Shown: in pieces, positions 37,616 through 50,142 of the stretch
Layout of the letters: each line of letters opens with the position of its first letter
Numbering within the stretch: the stretch's first letter is position 1
Assembly (NCBI GenBank): GCA_900239685.1
Contig: OENT01000030.1
Coordinates: forward strand, 186,806 to 250,805
Source of the DNA: Rotaria macrura
Lineage: Eukaryota > Rotifera > Eurotatoria > Philodinida > Philodinidae
Length of the DNA stretch: 64,000 nt
Direction: 5' to 3'
Position numbers and translations under genes: made by a program
Notes under the pieces: generated by a model
Database searches by the model: none
What the model was told of the DNA's origin: nothing
What the model saw: the letters and a program-made list of their open reading frames with translations, nothing else

Positions 37616-37655
<40 letters not shown>

Positions 37656-37799
37656 TTGTTGTTGTTGATATGATCGATATTCATAATAATTATATGGTGG
37701 TGGTTGTATTGCTAATGAACCAGTGTTAGTTGCTGGACCGGGATCAGCTTCAATGATGATGAAGGAGATGATTAGCCCGAAAACGATTGAATAAAACAT
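36626..37799 (-). CDS. Secreted polyQ-collagen-C1q domain protein
   Basis: Exons: 37595-37799, 37463-37534, 37350-37391, 37227-37298, 36961-37169 and 36626-36880; 284 residues, phases agree. Residues 1-18 are a signal peptide (FYSIVFGLIISFIIIEA). Then come a Pro/Tyr-rich segment and an unbroken run of 17 Gln (about 46-62). A short linker with two Cys follows (QCKLHINCP), able to crosslink chains. Next is a brief collagen stretch of about eight to nine Gly-X-Y triplets, starting GPPGPPGKQGMQGPSG. The C-terminal ~140 residues are a C1q/TNF-like jelly roll: SAFFVALNKTY, GIYYAPINGLYEFSLTV, VVLYLNKGDRIYIRA and the terminal FGGYLI. C1q-domain proteins form trimers and bind diverse extracellular ligands. 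The collagen stem is far shorter than in vertebrate C1q or adiponectin. The ligand is unknown. Confidence 0.9.
37619..37668 (-). repeat. CAG/CAA repeat encoding polyglutamine
   Basis: Mixed CAG and CAA codons give 17 consecutive Gln in exon 1 of the C1q gene. The CAA/CAG mixture is on the minus strand. Confidence 0.9.
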
Positions 37800-39568
37800 T
37801 ATGAATGTTCAAACCATATAGAAGAAAAAGAAAACCTAAAAGGAGATGTTGATAATTTCATCAATGACATACATGTAAAGAATTCATGTTGAACAACAGG
37901 AGGTAGACAAATAGGAATAGCTTTGGTTAAGACATGAAATTGAAAAGAAGGGGAATGAAAGAAATCGACGAGAAGAAGAGATTCTATTTTTCTCCTATAC
38001 AATACAATGCCGCTTGAGTACTAAACAACTCTAACTGCCACAACTATGTATTTGACCATGAATCGAAGCATATCTAACCAAGTGTCAAAATTCTAATTTC
38101 TATGGACATCAACACTTATTTATTTTGTAGAGTAACATCGGTAACAGAAAATACATCTACCTGATTTCCGTTGTCTATATATAAAAATATATATAGAGGT
38201 TAACGTTGATATTATTTAGAAAACGATGCATAAGGAGCAAATACACTTGATTAATTATTGAATAAAATGAGAACCTATACGATGACTTTATTTATCATTC
38301 TTTGTGTTGTTGTGTCAAGGGAGACGATAGAATCACAATAGAGAAAGAAGGAAAATCTGAAAAAAAAAACGGAAAAGTCACCGAGAATAGTGAAAAGGGT
38401 GTTCAAGATTGATCTTTTCTTCTTATTCTTTCTAACTCTATTAGTTGAATAAAGAGGAAGAGAAAGATGATGGAAAGAACTAGAAGAATAAAAAAAAAAG
38501 AAGAAAATGTAAATAGTACACCTTTACTCTCGTCGTATTGCTTTCCGGTTTCAAGAAAAAAAATCTATTCTATGTCAATAGCCGAATAGAGATGCCAGCA
38601 TTCTTTTCAGCTATTTTCTAATATGTCAACAAAAATGAGATTTGATAAAGAGAAATGATTCTAGATATACGCCCTACACTTTCTCTTATTACAGAAAATA
38701 TGGACTCGATCAAAATCGAAGGTCGAATCACGTCTTTTTCCCATTTTTTTTTACTGTGTCATGGGGATGGATAATATACCGATCGAATTTCAGACGCAAT
38801 ACATGTTTTTCTATTTGAGAGTTTTATCTTCTTGTCTAAAACTTTGGCATGATAAGAAATCTGAGTGTGTGACGCAAAAGAAAAACAACTGATAGTTTAA
38901 CTAGCGAAATCGACCACTACTTAAATATTTGGAGATAGTTGTGATTAAAAATTACAATGAGTTTGATGAAGTATTTCAACAAAAAAAAAGCAGAAAAAAA
39001 GAGAACTGTTTTTCTTAATGAGACAAGAATCTCTTTTAAGTGCTTCATGTAATCTCGAATCATCGATTCCTTGCGGCAAAAAAGAAAAGACAAGCGAGAG
39101 AGAGAGAGAGAGAAATGGAAATTCTTTTTTATCTTTTCTACTATTAAATAATATTATAGGAAGTCATTTTTTGCCCTCGTTCTAAGCATAATACATTCTA
39201 CTTTGTTGTTATCATCATTATTAGTGATTCATTTGCCCCCCCCTCCCTCCTTCCCTCCTCGTTTTTTTTTGTTTCAATGTAAGAGTTTAAAAAAAATAAT
39301 TAAGATGAATAAGTGATTATTAACAAACGTCAATTCGATTTCATAACGCATGAATAATTCACAAACAGAATACTATTTTATCTTGTGAGCCGAATAATGG
39401 GAAACTGTCAGAAAAAAAACGAATGCTCTTGTGACTTTGGCACATATCATAACTAACACATATTTCAATCAATTCGTGCACGAGTAGTTGCTTGAGAACG
39501 TCCGCAATAAGATAATTATTAAAACTTAGTGTCAGATATTTCTTTTGTCGACAGAATAATGAAAATCG
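37800..39568. other. Spacer, probably C1q-gene promoter side
   Basis: No supported exon. Contains A-rich and GA runs (38465-38510, 39090-39113) and a C-rich patch (39234-39258). Confidence 0.45.
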
Positions 39569-39930
39569 TTATGTTTTTTCTCGTCGATCATCAGTTGAAT
39601 TCTTAATATTTCTAGAAGATGACATTGATTTCTTATGTTGACGATTGTTTTTTATCTTTCTATTCGATTTTGTCTTTGTCGACGATGATTTTCCTGTTTG
39701 ATTTGTTATTGATTGTGTTGTTAATGAATCTTGATTGGGTACAATAATCTATCGTAAGAAGAAAAAAGAAAGGCTCATGTGATTTCTTGAGAAAAAATAA
39801 CCTGGTCAGCATTTGAAATTAGTTCCGGAAGAAAATGAACAGTCCGTGATGTGAACTTCGGCGTTGAATCGTCTGGAGATTTTATAATAAGAATAGATTT
39901 TATCGTAATAGTGTTTGATGCTGTTGCCAT
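39569..39930 (-). CDS. Small basic protein with a possible PP1-docking motif
   Basis: Exon 1 is 39802-39930 (43 codons) and exon 2 is 39569-39748 (59 codons and stop), joined in phase 0 across a 53 bp intron with CCAG|GTT and ATAG|ATT sites; 102 residues. The N-terminal half (SILIIKSPDD, then SRTVHFLPEL) contains RTVHF. This fits the RVxF protein-phosphatase-1 docking consensus, with a SIL motif about 20 residues before it that resembles but does not match the SILK element. The second half is Lys/Arg/Ser-rich and disordered, with a nuclear-localisation-like character (KSNRKIKNNRQHKKS). I do not recognise the family. The splice sites and reading phase make the gene model fairly solid; the function is a guess. 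Confidence 0.6.
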
Positions 39931-41055
39931 CGTTGTTTTCCTTAATCAATATGGTTGACTAGTGACTTTTGAGCTCACTGTTGGTGATGATTGTAAAATA
40001 TTATTCATCATACTGTGTGAAGTAATGACTTATTTTTTCTTTTCTTTCTTTGTTGTTTTGTTCGATTCTATTCGATGTGGAACTTATGAATGATGAGTGA
40101 TTAGTTGAGTTTAACTTATGTTTCTTTTATTTCTTAGGTATCTTTCTATACTAATATGTAAGTAAATTATAGATTGAAAATTTCCACTACAAATCATCTT
40201 AATCAATATTGAATAGAATTATGATGATAAAAATTAACACCATTTCTAGTTGGCATCAGAGAATATGATGAAATTGATGAAGATCGACTTGATCGATCAA
40301 TATATTATTCGCCTGATAATATATCATTTTGATTCCAAGGATGAAGTTCATTAAAAATAGCTTTCGATAAATGATTACTATTGCGAGTATGTCGAGTGGT
40401 TGACAATGATTATGTTAGTATTGATGATACGTAGAATAGAATATTGAGATCCTGTTCCTAATCCTGACTAACGTATAGAAAAAAAAGATGTTTATAATTA
40501 CATGTAACTTGATTAGAAGAATATGTTTAGTAAATAAAGCAACGAATATAAAAATCTGTTCATTATTAGACCGACATATATCGTTTGTTGATACATTTAA
40601 CATGACTAAGGAAATCTATACTCTCATTCCAGTTGTCTTTTACTCTTTTCATATCACAAAAGAAATTCCAAAGTTTATACAATCTTCACACTATAAATAT
40701 TTGTACAGCGATTGTAAAGTCGAGTAGGAAAATAAATGTCATAGGGTAAAGCATAAAATCACGTGAATAGCATGTAGGATCAAACAAACGTACCATTACT
40801 TGCAAATCATTATATTTTTCAATAGTATTTTCATATCCATCAGTCTGAAATGAATGACATCATTGAAGTAAAAAAGAAAACACACAAACAACAGAGAATT
40901 ACAAAAGAAAGAAAAGAAGCTGAGCATAGAAATAGTTTATATAATAATGAAGCAAGCAGACAATAGATAGAAATCAATTGATTTGTTTAGTTCATTATGT
41001 TAACAAAATTTGAAGGGAATAAATAAGTTAAAAAGATAGATATGTTAGTTTAAAA
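39931..41055. other. Spacer without supported gene
   Basis: A+T-rich sequence between two minus-strand genes. The overlapping small ORFs at 40415-40727 on both strands look like chance. Confidence 0.45.
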
Positions 41056-42494
41056 TCAAGTAGATGGTTGATTGGGTTTGGCATGTAGAGAGCATTTGCA
41101 ATTGGCATCATGTTCACGTTTGACTTTTCGTTCAAAATCTCTAACCTCTTCAGCAGATATAAAATGAGATCGTGCTGCATCAGGCTAAAATATATATGAA
41201 TAAGATAATATTATTTATTTAAAAATAAATATTGTCTATGTATTCATACATCTTTCATTGGTCGATGTTTTGGAATAGGTGCAGGATAAGCACGATTTCG
41301 TTGTTGTCCACCATTATTGTGAATACGCTTTTGTTCTTCAACTTTATATTGATTTGTTGCACGAACTAACTTTGAATACGTTTTTTTCTTTCTTTCTGTA
41401 TGAACCTTTCAAAGATAAACAAAAAAGAATGTTTCAAAATTAGTTAATGAAAAAAAAAATTAATTGTATCGAACTTTTTCTTCGTATGTCTGATGATCAA
41501 AAGTACCAAACGCAGGACCAAAACCACCGTTTTGGACGAAATTTTTATATTGTGTTAAAACAGATTTACGATTGACTTTTTCATCTTGTACGCGACGTCG
41601 TTGATTTTTATACGCACTGACATAACTACCTAAAACATTCAAAAAAACAAACAAAAAAGGAATCTATGTTGACTGTTAATTGAAATATGATTACGAACCA
41701 GGATCTGGAGCAGAAAGTCCATAGAGATATTCATGAACATTGAAATTATTTGGACGTAGATTATTTGAAAATGTTGAATCTGATTTATTGTCGTCCGCTT
41801 GAATACGACGTGGTTTTAATTTTTGTTGATTGTGATTTAAATCCGGTGAATGAGAATTATATGGAGAAGAATCATGGCTATCTCTCCCGGACATGTAATC
41901 TGTTGATGGTGTTTGACGGTTATGATCGATAATTTGTACACGTTTTTGGACTGGTGGTAGAGATGGTGGAAGATTATTCGGTCCTCGATTATCATTATGT
42001 TGATTTGCATAGCCATTGTGTCGTGGTTGCATTGGCATATTGTATTCATCATTTAAATTATCGTTGACTGTTGAATCAAGATTATCATTAAAATTTTCAT
42101 TATTATGATGTTGATCCTTTGCATGATGGTGATTTTGAGATGGAGGATGAGATAGAACGGATGGAATCGAACGTCTTCGTGGTCGTTGATTGGTTGGCTG
42201 AGGATTCGGTCGACGATTTCCAATCGGAGGAACATGCCTTGGATTGTACGATCTATTATTCCAATTGACCTTAGAAGAAAAAAAATAAATCATAAATAAA
42301 CACTATTCTTTGTAAATACCAATTAGAAAGTCAAATAATCAAACATTATTTTTACGTACCGGATCATTATTAAATTTTACTTCTGAAGGTGAATGAATTT
42401 GATCATAATTACTGGAATACATTGATGTAGTTCCAACAGGAGGTAGTTTCCATGTTGGTGCCAAAAATGAGTATTCTGCTTCAAGAGAATTCAT
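41056..42494 (-). CDS. Unrecognised 381-residue Asn/Pro/His-rich protein
   Basis: Exons: 42360-42494, 41699-42269, 41475-41629, 41250-41405 and 41056-41184; the sum is 382 codons with stop and all phases agree. The N-terminus (EYSFLAPTWKLPPV) and the C-terminal half look structured or conserved: SYVSAYKNQRRRVQDEK, NGGFGPAFGTFDHQTYEEK, then AARSHFISAEEVRDFERK and a terminal Cys-x-Cys. The long second exon is low complexity (Asn, His, Pro, Gln) and probably disordered. There is no signal peptide or membrane segment. The charged, helix-prone Lys/Arg/Glu-rich segments suggest a cytoskeletal or scaffold protein, but I recognise no family. Confidence 0.75.
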
Positions 42495-45400
42495 TTCTTT
42501 TTACTATTACTACAAAATAATACAAACTATAGCATTTAAGATATGTTTGTGTATGAGACCATTAAATGTTGCTCTTTACGAATGCATAATGTTTACTTTA
42601 TAAAAGTAGAAGCCTTTACCGTTGAAATATTTCTTCTTCTATCATCAACATGATGTAACGATTTAAAGAAAAAAGAATTTTTTCAATAGGAGAAATCAGT
42701 AAGGAAGGAAAATGTCGTCCGTTTAACATATGCAACAGAAAATTACTTTAACATACTTGAAGTCAATTTAACTTGACAATTAAAATAGTACTGTTATTCA
42801 GAAAAACATAAGAGATATATAAATTAGTTCAAAGAAAAAAGAACAAACTCGAAATAGTGAAAATAAAAAGTAAAAAAGTCGTTGCAAAGACATTATACAG
42901 AACGATCGAGAATAACGAGAGAATTAAACGGTGTTGATGTAAAATGCGTCTTAGCGACGAATAAAAAAAAGTTTGCTCTTTGTTGTTATTTGTTAAAAAT
43001 AGAAATTTGTTATTCTTTTAATGTTTGTCCACAGTTAAGATAAATATAACTATTATTGTAAAATTGCTTTTCAGAATTAATTTTAGTGTACTTCTCATAA
43101 ACGAACATTCAACAAATTTTCATGTTTGATGGTATTCGAATTTTACTGTTTATGTTTACGATAATGCGATGATCGGTAAACTATGCAAACGACAGAGTAT
43201 TTAATCTATTGATAATTTGGAAATTTCGTGTAATTGAAAATAATTTTCAATTAATTAATTGTCGATTGCTTTTTCTTTTATCAATGACCTGACAATTTGA
43301 GATTAACAACATAATTCATTCATATTGTTGATGCTAAATTTAGTTTCCATTATTTTCCTAATCATATCAAGATTTAATGCGAAACTGGAGAAGTTAGTAA
43401 ATCTACTTTTGATAGCACAGTCTGAATTGAGTAGTCTCAAGTTTTTTCTACTAGGTTCAATTTTTCTGTAATGAGTACTTCGATCACATTGGAATGTCTA
43501 TTTTCTTTTCTCCTCAAAATTCGGCAACCTTTCAAGGAATGTTTTCTTTTTACTTTGCCTGAGCTCAAGTAACTATGGTTTTTGAAAGAAACAAATCATA
43601 CACATCCTCGATTTAATGTCAGTCTTCTTGAAAGAAAACAGCAGCTCGAAAAGATGAAGAGTGAGCTTTTGTGAAAGGTCTCTTATCTTCTTCCTTGTTG
43701 GAAATATCTTACAACTTTCAGCTTATTGCAAGTTTCTCTCTGTCTTTGTCAAGCCCTATATACTTTGTGCAAGCAAGGACTTGGTCAAATGTTGATGTAC
43801 ACAATAATACATATTAATCATAGTAATATCAGAAATGCTCTGAGTTATTTTAGTTGAACGAATGTATTCCTCTATTAGACGATTAGCGACATAATTTGAA
43901 TTGAAATCAAATTCATTATGAGATTCTAGTCTAGACTGTGATGTTCTAATGTAAAGACCTTTAAAAAATGATAGAAACTTCAGAGAATTATTGTGGTCAT
44001 TTGTATCTCAGAAAGAGAGTACATTCGATTCTATTATCCAAATATTATTTGCTGCAGTCAAAACCATTTCAGACATAATGATACTTAAACGTATCAGTCA
44101 ATAACTACTAGACATTTGATTTCGTATCGTTATGTATTCAGTATCGATTCTTATTTTAAATCCAGTCAGAACTCGATCTAATCTATAAAATTAAATTTCT
44201 AATGATGAACCAAAATATTTTTCAAAATGTTCCTTCATCGAATCGATACACGTTAGCTTGAAATGAAAACATCACAACAATTGTTAAAACATCAAATAAT
44301 GGCATTAAGAATATTTCACCTTCACCTCAACCATGTCATGAAAAATAACGTGATAGTCCATATGCCATCTCCGTCTCCTGCTGATTGGAATTTAATAGTT
44401 GCCTGTATGACTTTCGAGGTTGAAGTCCGTTACCCTACGGAAATATGCGTGATGAATTCTCTGAGGGTTTGTCTATTCTTCTATGCCAATGATATTAAAA
44501 GTACGTAATATATTAATATTAACAGCAATAATTTTGAAAAGAAAAAACAACCTTTCGAGTTGCACGTATGTTTTGATAAAATTAATTTTTCTACGTCGAT
44601 GTCAAAGAATATTTTTCATGCCAGACTTTTACCGAAAACATTGTATCTCAAAAAGAGACCATATCCGATTTTATTGTGAAAACGAACGTTTGCTCATAAG
44701 TGAGAGAACAGAAAAATGATTCCGATATACCGGATGCAAATATCACACTTCCTTACGTATACGTGGAGTATAAAGTGGGTAATACTGACTTGATGCAAAT
44801 ATTATTGTTTCGAGCTAAAATTTCAATGTAGTTGTCGATGTACAAAAAGGAAATTGATGTACTTGATATCGATATGATGAAAAACCTAGAGAATTATTGT
44901 TTATCATGAGATCGTTTTTCTTTTTAAATACGACTTGTATAAATCATAATAAAATTTTATTGATAGGATCTCATTGAGTTATTTTTAATCCTATTTTTAG
45001 TGATTTCACTGTACATTAAATTCGATGAAAGGATGCAATCGAAATCGAAAACTCTTAACTATAGTTTGAATAAACATAACCATGCACATGTTCTCATGAA
45101 ACTACTTGAAGCATCGAATTAAATACTAAACAAATCGATTCAATAGAAGACAGTTGATATTAGGCTATCGTAATATTTTCCTCCGTCTTTCAAACTAACT
45201 AATTGGTTAGTCTTGTAATTATTACAAAAACGTTGAAGAGTACCTTAAATTGAGTGCACATTTGACATGTGTATACTTATTTTGATGGTTGTTTCCGAAA
45301 ATTTTGTTACACTACGGTTGACACAGTCTCTCGTGTCCCATAAACTAAGCAGAGGGCAATTGTGCCCATCGGCATATCGATAATCCCTTTTTTTTAGTTA

Positions 45401-47238
45401 TTTTTTCACATCGGCAAATTGAAAAGTGAATTTACATACTAAAGTTCGTCACAATGGCATTTTGACTAGGTTTAGAATGAAATCAATGTACTATATCCAC
45501 GTGACTATTGACGACTAATGTATATTAATAGTCAACTTATTTTTTACGTTTAGATGATAACCTATGACTATAAAGTAGTTGATGAAACACTAAGACTCAT
45601 ACATACATTCGATTCAAGAAATATAATTGAATGACGTCGTTGCGCCATATTTAATTGAACATATAGTTACACTTCACTATCTTAAGGTACATATTTTACT
45701 CCAACATTATCGATATCGATTATATAAATGTCTGAAAGGTTCAATTATAATTCAGTTTTAATTGTGTAGAATCTATGTGAAAAAGAAATAAACAAATCTA
45801 GATTATAAATATTTTTACTATCTGTGAAGTAGAATTCATCAACATTATGTTTTATCTTTCATGAAAATTTGTATTCATTCACACTTTCTCTCTGTACGAC
45901 AATAATGTTTGACTTCTTAAACAAGCATACATCGATGTCAGACGACTAATCTAGTCTAAGGGTTTTGCCGTCTATGTTCGTCTAAGTTTAATTCTAGTTC
46001 AGATGATCCTATGTATACATGAAGGTAATCTGTAATTTTAATAGCTAAAGATCAATCCATTGCCATTCTCATCAAAGATCTGCACATTGAAGTGGAATAA
46101 GAAATGATCGATTTTATACTTAGGTATGAGTTATTTTACAGTATAGTTTTGTTTTTATTTTGAAACATATAAATTCAGAAGTCTGCCAAAATTCATATTG
46201 ATCACATTTGCTTATGAACTTTACTTTAAATAGTACATGCAAATTGATTTGTATTGTACTGAAAAAATTCCGTTACCTGTTCATTCGTAGTATACGCGAC
46301 TGTAAGCTTGTTAACCCAACAGATATTGGTGAATGAACTGTCTTGAGTATCTTTCTGTCGTTTGAAAAAAGATTCGAACAAAATAAAACTTACTATCCTT
46401 CCTATTTTTGTCATAAGGATTTCTTTGAGATTGTAACAAACATATCAATTCCTTTGATATCACAATCTCATTTATTTTAGGATAGTATTCGTACTGTAGT
46501 ATTCTGTCTGCAATATAAGTAAGCATATACTTTTTTTTTCTTTGTAGACTGTTCTATAGATCAAAATTTTGCTCATATAAAATGACTATGCTCATACTTA
46601 GCTAAATTTTTTCTTTTGCTAATATTTAAGATGATAAAAATATTGAAGAAGGAAAAGAAAAGACACGTCTAAAAGTATTAGTATATACACTTGACGACAT
46701 GAAACGGAATATCTATTTTTGTTTCAATTTTTTTCTAACTGTAAATAGGATTGGCAGCTCGGCAGATAGATGAACATAGTCAGTTCTACATGAAATCGAA
46801 AGTAATTTCCTGTATTTTTTTTTGTTTTTATAAAAGTGACATCTAAAAATATGGATGAAACATACTGAAAAATATTCAATTTCATCGCATTCTATCAAAT
46901 AAGTAATTAAGAAATCCAAAGTTCGAATAAGTTCAATTGTATTACGAGCATGTCGAAGACTAAAAAATATAATAACTACTTCAATGATGTAATCGATTCA
47001 ATAAAAGCATGATACTCATCAACATTATCGGAAAACATCGCTGTGTATGTATGTATCTTATGGGTTTTACAAATAACTTTTGGAAAAAAGAATGATCACA
47101 GTTTTTCTTACTATCTCTCATTCTGTATCGTATTGGATGAAATATATTTTATTTTCATGAAAAATAATAATCTTTGAATGCTAATGGTTATTATCACAAT
47201 TGAGTAATCCTGTGTATGGTATTATTGATTCTTTAAGG
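42495..47238. other. 4.7 kb gene desert
   Basis: No supported gene. The + strand ORFs at 44263-44508 and 44483-44719 and the minus ORFs at 46226-46526 and 46713-46919 show no domain, signal or splice logic. The 5' end presumably contains the promoter of the gene at 41056-42494. Confidence 0.45.
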
Positions 47239-47384
47239 AAACCATTTTAAAAATCGGTGAAACACAAAAACGTTCGGTGTGCAAAATGCAAAACCATTCA
47301 GGTTCATAGTTTCATATGAAACATTTACGACTTCGTCTCGAACTTGAATGGTTTCATATTTTCTCCGAAGATTTTAAAAGGTTT
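47239..47384. repeat. Small inverted-repeat element (MITE-like)
   Basis: Outer arms AAACCATTTTAAAAATCGG (from 47239) and the complement of 47365-47384 pair with small gaps. Inner arms AAACCATTCAGGTTC (from 47291) and GAACTTGAATGGTTT (47340-47354) pair with one mismatch. The loop holds a perfect palindrome GTTTCATATGAAAC (47309-47322). There is no coding capacity. Confidence 0.6.
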
Positions 47385-47545
47385 AGTAATATAACCATTT
47401 TCTCGTCCGAGTGTAGTCTTAAGAATCCTCGCAGATGTATTGTGAAATATGAACATTATCATGTTACATTTATTTACTTGAGCGGAATATTATGAGTTTC
47501 AAAAGGCTGACTTTGACATTAGTACGAAAAGAAAAAATAAAAAAC

Positions 47546-48332
47546 TCAAAGGTTCAACAGAGCAATTTCTATTGGAGAACGCCATTGCCATTTCTGCGCT
47601 GTTAGACACGTTTGATATACACGTTCACCATTACTTGCTTCCATCCAGTTTTCAATCGCTTTTTTGAAAGCTTTCATTAGTATTTTTGTGAGTTGTGCAA
47701 AACTTCCTGCTGGAAACATTAATCTCATGAGCTGTTCGGTGAGTGCTAATTGTTTAGAACAATTAATAATGTTTGAAATAATTGTATTCACAATATCAAC
47801 ACATTGGTCGTTGATTTCTGCAGGCGACGAACGAACAACACCACCCCAGAGTGATTGAATGAAATTGTGATACATCAGACGGTCAGTTGCATTCAACGGT
47901 TCATCCTGTAAGAATATTGTAGGAATAACATATGAAGAAAGTAACTTAATTGTTAGAGCAACAATTTGAAACTATATACAGTAGCTACGTAGAATATGTA
48001 ACAAGATATCTATGAAAATGATTTTTTATTATGTACCAATAGATTTTGTAATGCTTAGTTTGATTGAGAATAGTGAATGTGCTAATTATTTTGTTTTTTA
48101 AAAATTTGATCACGATGATATCAGTGATTACGTTTAACAAAAAGTAAAACGTTGGAAATTTGAAGAATGAAAGATCATTCAAAAGCACAAAAAATAATGA
48201 ATTAGACTTAATCGAGAGTCATACTGTGAACAGTACCTGACGTTGATTTCTTGGTGACAAAGAATAACTGTGGACTGTGGTAGCAAGTAATAGAAGAAAG
48301 ATCAAGCAAAGGTTAGAACGAATAAACGACAT
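47546..48332 (-). CDS. Small secreted helical protein, 151 residues
   Basis: Exon 1 is 48237-48332 (32 codons) and exon 2 is 47546-47905 (119 codons and stop), joined in phase 0 across a 331 bp intron with TCAG|GTA and ACAG|GAT sites. The start MSFIRSNLCL at 48332 is chosen because it opens a classic signal peptide (hydrophobic core LIFLLLLATTV, cleavage near HSYS) and lies 60 bp after a TATAAAA box. An in-frame upstream Met at 48428 lies beyond that box. The mature protein is predominantly helical with three Cys (67, 81, 132), a Trp-rich C-terminal region (NWMEASNGERVYQTC, AQKWQW) and an N-glycosylation site after residue 36 (NATD). I recognise no family. It could be a secreted effector, a hormone-like peptide or an extracellular defence protein; the sequence does not decide. 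Confidence 0.75.
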
Positions 48333-48385
48333 TTTCAATGTAACTGATTGCTTCTTGCTTTTGATTACAAGCAGAAGAGTTGCAC

Positions 48386-48392
48386 TTTTATA
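48386..48392 (-). promoter_or_regulatory. TATA box of the secreted helical protein gene
   Basis: A perfect TATAAAA on the minus strand, 60 bp upstream of the start codon at 48332, in the context AACTATAAAAGTGC. The spacing implies a 5' UTR of about 30 bp. Confidence 0.65.
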
Positions 48393-48428
48393 GTTGAATT
48401 TCGAAGGTTTTTCTTTGAAATGTGTCAT

Positions 48429-49756
48429 TTTTTAAGCGCTTTTCTCAGATGTGATTCAGAAAGGAGAGAATTGGAAATGACATCACTCGAGTATTACACG
48501 TATAGGGTCTAAGCCATCATCATGATCGATTTCTTCAGTCATACCTCCACTCTTTACTTGTGAATAAGCTTTCTTCTTATGTTTTTCTTGAAAATAAATT
48601 TGTCTCGTTCTCCTTTAAACTACTAATACTGAAATGTGCTTACACCAAGGTTGTAAAAAAGAAAACAGATGAATATACGATACCAACCAGATGCATGATA
48701 TGAGAATGACTAAATTAATGAATGACGTCGAATTGTCTGATTCAGTGAAAATTCGAGCGATTTCAGTGATTGTCAAAAAAAAAACAACGTACAATAGTAA
48801 TTAGTCAAGTTTCTCCGAGAAATCATTTGTACCATTAATTTAAACTACAAATCAGGTGACACGAAATGATTGTTTTACATAAGTGATATGCTATTTCAAC
48901 TATTAATAATGATTTCATCAGTAACTTTAATATTCGATCAAGAATCAGATAGTATTGCTCAATTATTTCATAATTTAGACACATTAATCAGGAACACGGA
49001 TGTCGTTTCTGCAATAAGTATGCATGGTAGGATCGTATCAAACATTACTTCGTTATGCCCGCCATGAATCATTATTTGATTGAGATTTGAATCGTTCTAT
49101 TCTTTCAAATACATTTAACAGATCCACTAGCACTCATAGCCACATTTCGATAACTATGTAGGATGTATTTGCAGCAATTATCAAACACAAATTGTTCAAT
49201 CAAATTAAATTCGATCAAACGAAGAAAGACAATCAAAACATATCTGATTGCACTAGTTTTTCTTCGATTGAGACCAATTACCACAAAACATAGAACTGAA
49301 ATCAATAATCAACATTCAGATACATGCAGTAGATTTCAGTTTAAATATATAATACATATTAGAAGAATCTATTAAAAAACAAACGAGCGAAGAAGTGTCA
49401 TTTACAAGTTTTCCCGTGTCTATCATGAAACCAATAGCTAACTATCATCGATTAGAGTTTTGGTATAAATAATTTTGAGTATTTCTTTTTCTTGATCGAT
49501 TTTTAGATTAGATCGATTTTGATCTAATTATATTTATTACTGTTTGGCCAAAGAAAGTTGACTTCACCACAGTGTATTTAAAAATGCGCACACTCAATAT
49601 TGATGCGTACACATATTTACTTTTTCTTTACTATTTGTTGATACAGGAATGAACGAATGGAAAAAACTCTAAAGCAAATCTTTGTCCAACATCACTGCCT
49701 TGTTGTTCATTTCACTATCAATAAATAGCAAAGAATAATATGTATGAGACGCCAAG
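48429..49756. other. Spacer without supported gene
   Basis: A+T-rich. The ORFs at 48870-49067 and 49163-49375 (+) and 49105-49305 (-) overlap one another and lack protein-like features. Confidence 0.45.
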
Positions 49757-49854
49757 GAGAAACAGTTGATTTCTGTGATTTCTTAAATTTAAATCAATTG
49801 ATTTTAATCTGAAAAATCACAGAAATCAAGAAAATCGGATTTAAACTGTCCCTC
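49757..49854. repeat. 98 bp hairpin element (MITE-like)
   Basis: A perfect 16 bp inverted repeat TTGATTTCTGTGATTT (49766-49781) and its complement (49814-49829). It is embedded in outer ends GAGAAACAGT (49757-49766) and ACTGTCCCTC (49845-49854) that pair at eight of ten bases. Seen directly. No coding capacity. Confidence 0.7.
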
Positions 49855-49908
49855 TCTAGATTGATATTTCGAACAATAAGGATACCAAATTTTATCATTT
49901 CAATCGAG

Positions 49909-50142
49909 TCACTGATTGTTTTGATTTAAAATTGATTTAAAGTCAAAAAAATTAACTGTCACCCCCTTGATGTGACACAATTGTTTACCTAAATGTACTG
50001 ATAAAATCGATCCAATTTCAAATCCATAAATAGGACGAGTAAAAACTAAATGACCGTCCCCAATGTCTACCAATAGATTTGAATTGAGTTCCTTATTTTC
50101 TTTGTATTCTTCGGATGGAATATAATGAATTCTTATCTTCAT
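49909..50142 (-). CDS. Hypothetical 77-residue ORF, doubtful
   Basis: A modestly protein-like sequence (DIGDGHLVFTRPIYGFEIGS) with no recognised domain. A possible donor (CATTTAG|GTAAAC) lies inside, so it might be a first exon or a relic. It is divergent from the dioxygenase gene, with 454 bp between the two starts. Confidence 0.25.
   Translation of the reverse strand: MKIRIHYIPSEEYKENKELNSNLLVDIGDGHLVFTRPIYGFEIGSILSVHLGKQLCHIKGVTVNFFDFKSILNQNNQ

Noticed and set aside
44263..44719. Two overlapping + strand ORFs, suspected decayed gene
   Set aside because: A second frame gives short plausible fragments, but stops interrupt it and nothing is recognisable. Not enough to call a pseudogene.
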